From JBBDWJ01 sp040902925 (GTDB lineage Bacteria; Acidobacteriota; Terriglobia; Bryobacterales; UBA6623), in NCBI GenBank assembly GCA_040902925.1, contig JBBDWJ010000376.1:1-10358 (forward strand): a stretch of DNA of 10,358 bases. The letters are read 5' to 3'. The position numbers and the translations under genes are program-made. Below the pieces are notes generated by a model. The model ran no database searches. It was not told where the DNA came from and was given only the letters and a program-made list of their open reading frames with translations. Below are positions 1 to 4,935 of the stretch, one piece after another. Position 1 is the stretch's first letter, and each line of letters begins with the position of its first letter.

Positions 1-27
1 ACAATTCGAGCCCCTGTTCGTCGTGTA

Positions 28-93
28 GCGAGGGGGACCAAGAGCCATGTGGGGCAGGCATTCTGCCTCCCCAAGGAGGCCAGGCGCCCCCGC
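28..93. other. Non-coding stretch with nested inverted repeats
   Basis: No convincing gene is visible in the first 260 bases. Within this part, an inner hairpin at 51-72 pairs GGGG plus AGGC with GCCTCCCC around an ATTCT loop, with one bulged C. An outer pairing joins GGGGG (32-36) to CCCCC (87-91), with GC at 28-29 meeting GC at 92-93. The nesting could be the end of a structured RNA, a terminator of something upstream of the window, or chance in GC-rich DNA. I do not recognise it as SRP RNA, 6S RNA, RNase P RNA or tmRNA. Confidence 0.2.
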
Positions 94-168
94 CTATCCG
101 TCCTCGTAAAGCGGCTGCGAGCCCTTTTGCCACCGTCCGAAGAAGCCTGTCGATCCTCGTGCAAACCG

Positions 169-198
169 CCCAACACCAACTAACCCAACGCCAACTAA
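169..198. repeat. 15-bp tandem duplication upstream of selC
   Basis: The unit CCCAACACCAACTAA (169-183) is followed directly by CCCAACGCCAACTAA (184-198), with one mismatch. It lies about 60 bp upstream of the tRNA gene. It may be slippage debris or a paired binding site; nothing in the sequence decides between these. Confidence 0.55.
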
Positions 199-247
199 AA
201 CGTGCCGTGCTGACGGGTCGAAAAAACGCCGCCGCAGGCGGTCCCGC

Positions 248-253
248 TAGAAT
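248..253 (+). promoter_or_regulatory. Possible -10 box of the tRNA-Sec promoter
   Basis: TAGAAT, one mismatch from the sigma-70 consensus TATAAT, ends 7 bases before the first base of the mature tRNA. No good -35 hexamer lies 16-18 bp upstream; CTGACG at 210-215 is too far away. The position fits a tRNA promoter with a very short leader, but only half of the signal is visible. Confidence 0.35.
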
Positions 254-260
254 AGGCCAC

Positions 261-356
261 GGAAGCTAATCTTGGCCGGTGCTGGGCCCGGACTTCAAAT
301 CCGGCGTTTGTCGCTAACACGGCAAAGGTGGGTTCGACTCCCACTAGCTTCCGCCA
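261..356 (+). tRNA. selC: tRNA-Sec (anticodon UCA), selenocysteine tRNA
   Basis: This 96-base gene encodes the UGA-decoding selenocysteine tRNA, which is charged with serine and then converted to selenocysteinyl-tRNA. It has the bacterial tRNA-Sec architecture. The acceptor stem is 8 bp (261-268 with 345-352), followed by G353 and an encoded CCA at 354-356. The anticodon stem CCGGA/TCCGG flanks the loop CTTCAAA with anticodon TCA at 295-297. A long variable arm has a 7-bp stem (TTTGTCG with CGGCAAA, one G-T pair). The T arm is GTGGG/CCCAC around TTCGACT. The 8+5 bp acceptor/T stack and long variable arm separate it from a suppressor or ordinary tRNA. No selA, selB or selD lies in the window. 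Its 3' part doubles as the left copy of a 33-bp repeat that recurs 3 kb downstream. Confidence 0.96.
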
Positions 357-364
357 ATTCGTCG
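332..364 (+). repeat. Left attachment-site repeat (attL), inside tRNA-Sec
   Basis: This is the left copy of the perfect 33-bp direct repeat. It starts in the T stem of the tRNA (GTTCGACTCCC), runs through the acceptor 3' strand and CCA, and ends 8 bases beyond the tRNA (ATTCGTCG, 357-364). Identity stops at base 331 (G here, A at 3373) and base 365 (T here, C at 3407). The tRNA stays functional because the repeat rebuilds its 3' end. Confidence 0.9.
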
Positions 365-593
365 TTTCACACCAATAGCTTGTGCTCGGCCTGTGCCAGA
401 GTTGTGCCCGAAACCGTGCTCGTCAGGTACGCTCTAATGTCCTTTCTCGCAACCGTGATGCCTACTCCGAAGGCAGCAACCCCGCGGAATATGCCGCTGG
501 CGGACCTTCATTCGGGAGAAGGCTATAGAGACTTCCACGATTCACCGATATGGTGTAACGTGATGCAGATAGAGCTGTTCAAGCAGTTTGGCA

Positions 594-809
594 ATGAAGA
601 CCAAAGAAAAGCAATCGAGAAGCCAGTCGGTGAAGGCCGAGATAGGGGCGTCGGTGCGTGCGTCAATCAGCTTTCCGCCCGAAGTGTATCGGGCGCTCGA
701 AGACATTGCGAAAGAGAAGAAAGTTTCGTTGGCCTGGGTAGTGCGGGATGCAGCCGAACGGTACGTAGCGGACAGATGGCCGCTCCTGATGAAGGAGCAC
801 CCGTCATGA
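594..809 (+). CDS. Small ribbon-helix-helix DNA-binding protein, putative R-M controller
   Basis: A 71-residue basic protein that fits the Arc/CopG ribbon-helix-helix pattern. Residues 21-29 (VRASISFPP) would be the beta strand pairing in the dimer and contacting DNA. EVYRALEDIAKEK (30-42) would be helix A. After the turn KVS comes helix B, LAWVVRDAAERYVADRW. The first 20 residues are lysine-rich and probably disordered. I chose ATG 594; a TTG two codons earlier (588) is possible, and neither has a clear Shine-Dalgarno sequence. Its stop overlaps the methyltransferase start as ATGA, so translation is probably coupled. As the first gene of a restriction-modification operon it is in the place of a controller (C) protein, though known C proteins use a helix-turn-helix fold. 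An orphan antitoxin is the alternative; no toxin-sized partner is next to it. The family call is firm, the role inferred. Confidence 0.8.
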   Translation: MKTKEKQSRSQSVKAEIGASVRASISFPPEVYRALEDIAKEKKVSLAWVVRDAAERYVADRWPLLMKEHPS

Positions 810-2290
810 GCGCGGCTGGAGCTCAAACAGCCGCCCTGGTGCCCGTCGATGAATTCCGGCTCAAAGCCCATGGGCTAGATCCCGAACGGAAGGCGGCATT
901 CGGTCAGTTCATGACGCCGAAACGCGTTGCAGAATTCATGGCCTCGCTGTTCTCCGAAAGGCATGGAACCGTGCGGCTGCTCGATGCCGGTGCCGGCCTT
1001 GGGTCCCTGACGAGCGCGTTCCTTGAGCGTTGGGGCCGTGACTCCGTGCAGGCCACAGCGTATGAAGTGGACAGTCAACTGGCCTCCATACTGCGCGAGA
1101 CCATCACTAGCTACGGAAATCGCAGTTTTGAAGGGACGGTTGTTGAACGGGACTTTATTCAGGAAGCAGTGTATCGGATCAAGCTTGGCAACCATGGAGA
1201 AGGCTTCACCCATGCGATCCTGAACCCGCCTTACAAGAAGATCAACAGCCGCTCGGTCCACCGTGCACTGTTGCGGCGGATTGGCTTGGAAACGGTGAAC
1301 CTGTATACGGCCTTCGTTGGTTTGGCGATTGAATTGATGGGGCAGGGCGGGGAAGTCGTAGCGATCATCCCGCGAAGTTTCTGCAACGGCCTATACTACA
1401 GGCCGTTTCGGAAATGGATGCTCGGACGCGCCGGGCTTGAGCACATCCACTTATTCCATAGCCGGACGAGCGCCTTCAACGATGACGAAGTGCTGCAGGA
1501 GAACGTCATCATTAAGCTAGTGCGTGGCAAGAGACAGGAGAATGTCACGGTGACGACGTCAAGCGACGCGAGATTCTCTGATGTTCAGTCGCACGTGTAC
1601 CCCTTTGCGGAAATCGTTCATCAGGAGGACCCGGAGAATTTTATTCACGTGCCGACTGACCCCACGCATTGTGGCCTCGATGGCGTGCCGCTGGCAACGC
1701 GATCCCTGAATGAAATAGGCCTCGCTGTTTCAACCGGCCCGGTTGTCGATTTTCGTTTGAAGAAGTTTTTGCGTCAGGAGCCCGAGGCCGGGACGGTCCC
1801 GCTGTTGTATTCGGCGCACTTCTCGAGCGGTGCGCTGGAATGGCCACGCCTGTCGAAGAAGCCCAATGCGCTGATGGATGCGCCCGAAACCAAGAAATGG
1901 CTGTACCCCAACGGCTTCTATACGGTGGTGCGTCGGTTCTCATCGAAAGAGGAAAGGCGGCGAATCGTTGCGCATGTGGTTGATCCGGGCGTGTTCAATG
2001 CCAAAGCGATAGGCTTTGAGAATCATCTGAACGTGTTCCATTCGGAGAAGCGGGGCATTGACGGTGACGTGGCCCGCGGCTTGTCCGTCTTTCTGAATTC
2101 GACGGCCGTTGATGATTACTTCCGGCGGTTCAGCGGGCACACACAGGTCAACGCAACGGATCTGCGGCTCTTGCGATACCCGGAACTAAGGGTGCTGAAA
2201 CAGCTCGGTCGGTGGTGTCAGCGGGCCAGCGGTCTCACACAGGAGCGACTTGATGAGCAGGTAGCGGCGCTTCATGCCAAAAGAAAATAG
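806..2290 (+). CDS. N6-adenine DNA methyltransferase of a BsuBI/PstI-type type II R-M system
   Basis: This 494-residue enzyme should transfer methyl groups from S-adenosylmethionine to adenine in the recognition sequence, protecting host DNA from the partner nuclease. The motif order is that of gamma-class N6-adenine methyltransferases: motif X GQFMTP (33-38), motif I LLDAGAGLGSLT (58-69, AdoMet binding) and catalytic motif IV NPPY (140-143). Roughly the last 250 residues would form the target-recognition part. The length matches M.PstI and M.BsuBI (about 500). The frame stays open upstream as far as 272, but that runs through the tRNA gene. ATG 806 has AAGGAG at 792-797 with 8-base spacing, overlaps the previous stop, and precedes the first conserved motif. 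By family the target may be CTGCAG; this is inference. One CTGCAG lies within the gene itself (1493-1498). The 3' end overlaps the nuclease gene by 17 bp. Confidence 0.92.
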   Translation: MSAAGAQTAALVPVDEFRLKAHGLDPERKAAFGQFMTPKRVAEFMASLFSERHGTVRLLDAGAGLGSLTSAFLERWGRDSVQATAYEVDSQLASILRETITSYGNRSFEGTVVERDFIQEAVYRIKLGNHGEGFTHAILNPPYKKINSRSVHRALLRRIGLETVNLYTAFVGLAIELMGQGGEVVAIIPRSFCNGLYYRPFRKWMLGRAGLEHIHLFHSRTSAFNDDEVLQENVIIKLVRGKRQENVTVTTSSDARFSDVQSHVYPFAEIVHQEDPENFIHVPTDPTHCGLDGVPLATRSLNEIGLAVSTGPVVDFRLKKFLRQEPEAGTVPLLYSAHFSSGALEWPRLSKKPNALMDAPETKKWLYPNGFYTVVRRFSSKEERRRIVAHVVDPGVFNAKAIGFENHLNVFHSEKRGIDGDVARGLSVFLNSTAVDDYFRRFSGHTQVNATDLRLLRYPELRVLKQLGRWCQRASGLTQERLDEQVAALHAKRK

Positions 2291-3236
2291 GATCGCAGAT
2301 GCCGTGCAGATTCTCGAGAAACTCGGTATACCACGGGCACAGCAAAACGTGCGGTCTGCGCTCTGCTTGTTGGCGCTGCTCAATCTGACGAAAGGAAAGT
2401 CATGGGCAGATGCTGAGAATCCGCTTATCGGGATCACTCCGATGATGGAGTTTGCGCGGGACCACTACGGTAAACGATATGCACCGAACACACGCGAAAC
2501 CTTCCGGCGGCAGACGATGCACCAGTTCGTTGCAGCCGGCATAGCCCTCTACAACCCTGACGACCCCGCACGTGCCGTCAACAGCCCAAAAGGCGTCTAT
2601 CAGATTGAGCCGGATACATTGAATCTACTACGTGGCTTTGCAACGGCGGCATGGAACAAGAACCTCGCAGCGTATCTGGGGACCCGGCAAACGCTGACTG
2701 CCCGCTACGCCAAAGAGCGGGAGATGCAGAAACTTCCTGTGACATTGGCCACGGGCGAGACGATCCGGCTGAGTCCGGGGCATCATAGCGAGCTCATCAA
2801 AGCAATCGTCGAAGAGTTCGCGGCACGCTTTGTGGCGGGTGGCGTGCTTGTCTACGCCGGCGACACGGGGGAGAAGTGGGGATACTTCGATAGGGAGTTG
2901 CTGGGCAAGTTGGGCGTGGTCGTCGATGGGCATGGCAAGATGCCGGACGTCGTGGTCTATTACCCGGCAAAGGACTGGTTACTGCTGGTCGAGTCCGTGA
3001 CAAGCCACGGGCCAGTTGATGGCAAGCGACATGAGGAACTGGCCGAGCTGTTCGCGGCGTCAACGGCCGGTCTGGTATACGTGACGGCATTCCCGTCACG
3101 ATCGGTGATGACGCGTTATCTGTGCGATATTGCCTGGGAAACAGAAGTCTGGTGTGCCGATACGCCGTCGCATCTGATTCACTTCAACGGTGAACGATTC
3201 CTTGGGCCATACGAGCAAGGCAGGAGTGTCAGATAG
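2274..3236 (+). CDS. BsuBI/PstI-family type II restriction endonuclease
   Basis: A 320-residue restriction enzyme of the BsuBI/PstI family, expected to cut unmethylated sites as a dimer with magnesium. The N-terminal part (about 5-140) fits the family's winged-helix-like domain. The C-terminal catalytic part contains YAGDTGEKWG (194-203), then MPDVVVYY with D225, WLLLVE ending at E240, and SVTSHGPVDGKRHEEL (241-256). D225 and E240 fit the acidic pair of a PD-(D/E)XK site, and the TSHGP and KRH signatures are typical of the family. PstI and BsuBI enzymes are about 316-326 residues, so it looks full length. ATG 2274 lies inside the end of the methyltransferase gene and lacks a strong ribosome-binding site. 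Coupled, weaker translation after the methyltransferase would suit a toxic nuclease. The neighbouring methyltransferase is the matching partner. Specificity for CTGCAG is inferred from family only. Confidence 0.92.
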   Translation: MPKENRIADAVQILEKLGIPRAQQNVRSALCLLALLNLTKGKSWADAENPLIGITPMMEFARDHYGKRYAPNTRETFRRQTMHQFVAAGIALYNPDDPARAVNSPKGVYQIEPDTLNLLRGFATAAWNKNLAAYLGTRQTLTARYAKEREMQKLPVTLATGETIRLSPGHHSELIKAIVEEFAARFVAGGVLVYAGDTGEKWGYFDRELLGKLGVVVDGHGKMPDVVVYYPAKDWLLLVESVTSHGPVDGKRHEELAELFAASTAGLVYVTAFPSRSVMTRYLCDIAWETEVWCADTPSHLIHFNGERFLGPYEQGRSVR

Positions 3237-3255
3237 GTATGCCGGGCCCGTTGCC

Positions 3256-3369
3256 TGGACAGTGCTGAGATTGTGCCCGCGGGCAGCAGATTCGGAGCAA
3301 CTCGGTGCTATCATCGGGGCCCACAAACAACGAGTTAGCCATTACGAGCCGCCGTCAATAGCGCCTGAA
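3256..3369 (+). pseudogene. Possible remnant of an XRE-type helix-turn-helix regulator
   Basis: Between the nuclease stop and the right repeat, one plus frame reads like a broken Cro/C1-type helix-turn-helix: WTVLRLCPRAADSEQLGAII, then GAHKQRVSHYE, then PPSIAPE. The stretch 3292-3348 (SEQLGAIIG to RVSHYE) matches the usual spacing of helix 2, turn and recognition helix 3 in this family. There is no credible start codon or ribosome-binding site, and the frame runs through the attachment repeat without a domain-like C-terminus. It may be the leftover of a gene cut by recombination, perhaps a former controller gene. The resemblance covers about 30 residues and could be coincidence. Confidence 0.35.
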
Positions 3370-3373
3370 TCGA

Positions 3374-3406
3374 GTTCGACTCCCACTAGCTTCCGCCAAT
3401 TCGTCG
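3374..3406 (+). repeat. Right attachment-site repeat (attR), orphan tRNA-Sec 3' end
   Basis: This is an exact second copy of bases 332-364: part of the T arm, the 3' acceptor strand with CCA, and 8 further bases. It has no upstream tRNA half and is not a tRNA gene. It marks the original downstream junction of the chromosomal selC locus before the island arrived. Confidence 0.9.
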
Positions 3407-3417
3407 CCTCGGCGAAT
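3399..3417 (+). terminator. Hairpin that ancestrally followed tRNA-Sec
   Basis: ATTCGTCG (3399-3406) pairs with CGGCGAAT (3410-3417), giving an 8-bp stem with one T-G pair and a CCT loop, directly after the orphan tRNA CCA. There is no T-run, so it could be an atypical terminator or a 3'-processing signal. Its left arm is the last 8 bases of the 33-bp repeat. The copy beside the intact tRNA (357-364) has only that arm, followed by TTTCACAC, and cannot form the hairpin. Confidence 0.5.
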
Positions 3418-3495
3418 CGCTGCGAATATCGTGGACGCAGCCTTGTTGTTTGCGGGAGAGGCCGGGGTTGACCGAGGCCCCGCCACGGTCTCAAA

Positions 3496-3527
3496 CTGAT
3501 ACCCAAGGCTCACGCTGATACCCGAGG
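3496..3527. repeat. Short direct repeat upstream of a secreted-protein gene
   Basis: CTGATACCCAAGG (3496-3508) recurs as CTGATACCCGAGG (3515-3527), 12 of 13 identical, with starts 19 bp apart. It sits 20-50 bp before the GTG start of the next gene, where an operator could lie. The role is unknown. Confidence 0.4.
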
Positions 3528-3547
3528 TTCTGAATTCGGAGGCGCCT

Positions 3548-3928
3548 GTGAGATTTTTCGCTCTTGTAAACCTGCTCCTTCTGTCCGCCCTGCCGATCGC
3601 GGCGGCGCCCCCAACCGACATCTCGGGCCAGTGGACCGCTCAAACCCTGATGGGCCCTTCTGGATCCGAACAGGCGATACCAACGACGTTCACCTTCCAT
3701 GTGGAGGGCGGCAAGTTGAGCGGCGCCGTGGTGAGCCCGCGCGGTAAATACGAAATTCAGAACGGAAAAGTTGACGGCGACACGATTACCTTCAGCATCC
3801 TTGTGACAGCAGGCAACTTCAAATTGTTGTACGACGGCAAGATCACCGAAGAGGGCATCGATTTCATCGCCAAAATCGAAGGCGGGGAGCGCAGCGATCA
3901 TTTTCTCGCCAAGCGAATGCCCGCCTGA
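3548..3928 (+). CDS. Small secreted protein of unknown function
   Basis: A 126-residue protein. Residues 1-20 form a Sec signal peptide (MRFFALVNLLLLSALPIAAA), with cleavage probably near the AAAP junction. The mature part is about 105 residues and looks all-beta. DISGQWTAQT (24-33) starts it, then strand-like segments TTFTFHVEGGKLSGAVV, KYEIQNGKVDGDTITFSI and FKLLYDGKITEEGIDFIAKI alternate charged turns with hydrophobic strands. This resembles small lipocalin- or avidin-like beta-barrel proteins that I associate with Acidobacteriota and similar genomes, but I cannot assign a family or ligand. GTG 3548 is chosen because GGAGG (3538-3542) lies 5 bases upstream and the signal peptide starts there. 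It is the first chromosomal gene after the island and stands alone, 177 bp before cutC. Confidence 0.8.
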   Translation: MRFFALVNLLLLSALPIAAAPPTDISGQWTAQTLMGPSGSEQAIPTTFTFHVEGGKLSGAVVSPRGKYEIQNGKVDGDTITFSILVTAGNFKLLYDGKITEEGIDFIAKIEGGERSDHFLAKRMPA

Positions 3929-4105
3929 CGACGGGTAACCCGCCGCAGCCGACAGCCGCGTGCAGATCCCGGCCCGCGAATCCGAGCCGCGCGCAAGCAA
4001 GTGGTGGCAGCGCACTCATCAGGTTGCCTTCGGTTGCAGCTTGCACCGTTAGAGTGGCAAGGGCTGGGCGGGACGAATTCCATTGTCAAGGGTTGAGCGC
4101 GGCCA

Positions 4106-4804
4106 ATGAACTCCACGCCGAGGCTATTGGAAGTCATCGTCACTTCCCTCGAAGACGCACGCCAAGCGCACGCAGGCGGCGCGGACCGGCTCGAAATCGT
4201 GCGCGACCTCGATGTCGGCGGCCTCACCCCGCCTCTCTCCTTGGTGAAAGACATCGTCGCGAGCGTCGCAACGCCGGCACGGGTAATGGTACGTGAGAAT
4301 GGCGGTTTCACGATCCAAGGAAACGAAGAACTCGACCGCCTGCGGCGAGCGATGGCGGACTTTGCCACATTGCCTATCGATGGCGTCGTTTTGGGTTTTC
4401 TCGACAATGGCCGCGTGGACCTCCGCACGACCGGGCGGATTCTGAGTGAGGCGCCCGCGGTCAGAGCCACCTTCCATCGCGCCTTCGAGGAAACGAAAGC
4501 GCCGTTCGAAGATCTTGCGGCCTTGGAGAACCTCGGCCAGATCGATCGAATTCTGACCTGCGGCGGCCCCGGAGATTGGAGCGAGAAGGCCCTGAAACTC
4601 GAGGCGCTGCGACAGGCCTGCAACCGCATCACGATCCTCGCCGGTGGCGGGATGACGCTCGAAGGCGTCCGCCATCTCCGCGAGCATACGTCCCTCAGCG
4701 AATTCCACGTCGGCGCGGCGGTGCGCATTCCGGCGACTCTCTCCGGCGCGGTTTCCGCGAAGCAAGTCGCGCGGTTTCGAGCCGAGTCCGGTATGGACCG
4801 ATGA
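4106..4804 (+). CDS. cutC: CutC-family TIM-barrel protein
   Basis: A 232-residue member of the CutC family (about 248 residues in E. coli), a cytoplasmic TIM-barrel protein. The family was named for copper homeostasis, but the enzymatic activity is unproven and the direct copper role is disputed. Conserved blocks visible in order are LLEVIVTSLEDA (7-18), GADRLEI (25-31), GGLTPP (38-43), VMVRENGG (60-67), TFHRAFE (122-128), RILTCGG (148-154), ILAGGGMTLEGV (177-188) and FHVGAAVR (200-207). Together they span the whole barrel, so the protein appears complete. ATG 4106 directly precedes the first barrel strand; the Shine-Dalgarno sequence is weak (AAGGG about 13 bases upstream). The gap to the next gene is 131 bp, so co-transcription is uncertain. 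No copper ATPase, chaperone or cue/cop regulator is nearby to support a copper role. Confidence 0.9.
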   Translation: MNSTPRLLEVIVTSLEDARQAHAGGADRLEIVRDLDVGGLTPPLSLVKDIVASVATPARVMVRENGGFTIQGNEELDRLRRAMADFATLPIDGVVLGFLDNGRVDLRTTGRILSEAPAVRATFHRAFEETKAPFEDLAALENLGQIDRILTCGGPGDWSEKALKLEALRQACNRITILAGGGMTLEGVRHLREHTSLSEFHVGAAVRIPATLSGAVSAKQVARFRAESGMDR

Positions 4805-4935
4805 CCGCCCGGCGCGGTTGACAATCCGCGGAAGTCTAGTGCAGGCTCGTAAATTCCGTACATTCCTCGCCGGCGGAACCGCCAGGCCTTTCGAACCGGG
4901 CCTATGCCGCCGATCCTCAGTAGTGGAGACCGACG

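Larger units (their letters stand above)
332..3406. mobile_element. Minimal restriction-modification island integrated at selC
   Basis: A perfect 33-bp direct repeat brackets about 3.04 kb. The left copy is the 3' end of an intact tRNA-Sec gene and the right copy is an orphan tRNA tail. This is the usual footprint of tyrosine-recombinase integration into a tRNA gene, and selC is a well-known target in enterobacteria. The cargo is three plus-strand genes: a ribbon-helix-helix protein, an adenine methyltransferase and a BsuBI/PstI-type endonuclease, plus an apparent helix-turn-helix gene fragment. Sampled lines of the cargo are about 55% GC against about 65% in the right flank. No integrase, excisionase or mobilisation gene is present. 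The element is therefore either a remnant that lost its integrase or a satellite moved in trans. Confidence 0.8.

Noticed and set aside
272..805. Upstream extension of the methyltransferase frame to a TTG at 272
   Set aside because: It passes through the tRNA-Sec gene and the RHH gene. ATG 806 has a ribosome-binding site and sits in a coupled overlap just before motif X.
588..809. The RHH protein as an antitoxin of a toxin-antitoxin pair
   Set aside because: The coupled downstream partner is a 494-residue methyltransferase, not a small toxin. The reverse order was also checked and no toxin-like frame lies upstream.
1493..1498. CTGCAG sites (1493, 5875, 7582, 9959) as a meaningful under- or over-representation of the predicted R-M target
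   Set aside because: Four sites against about 2.5 expected by chance in this length carries no signal, and the specificity is only inferred.
3190..3471. A 93-codon plus-strand frame as an intact gene
   Set aside because: It begins inside the nuclease gene and crosses the attachment repeat without a ribosome-binding site. Only a possible helix-turn-helix remnant was kept.
4818..4823. A perfect TTGACA before the GH15 gene as its promoter
   Set aside because: No acceptable -10 hexamer lies 16-18 bases downstream, so the match was not annotated.
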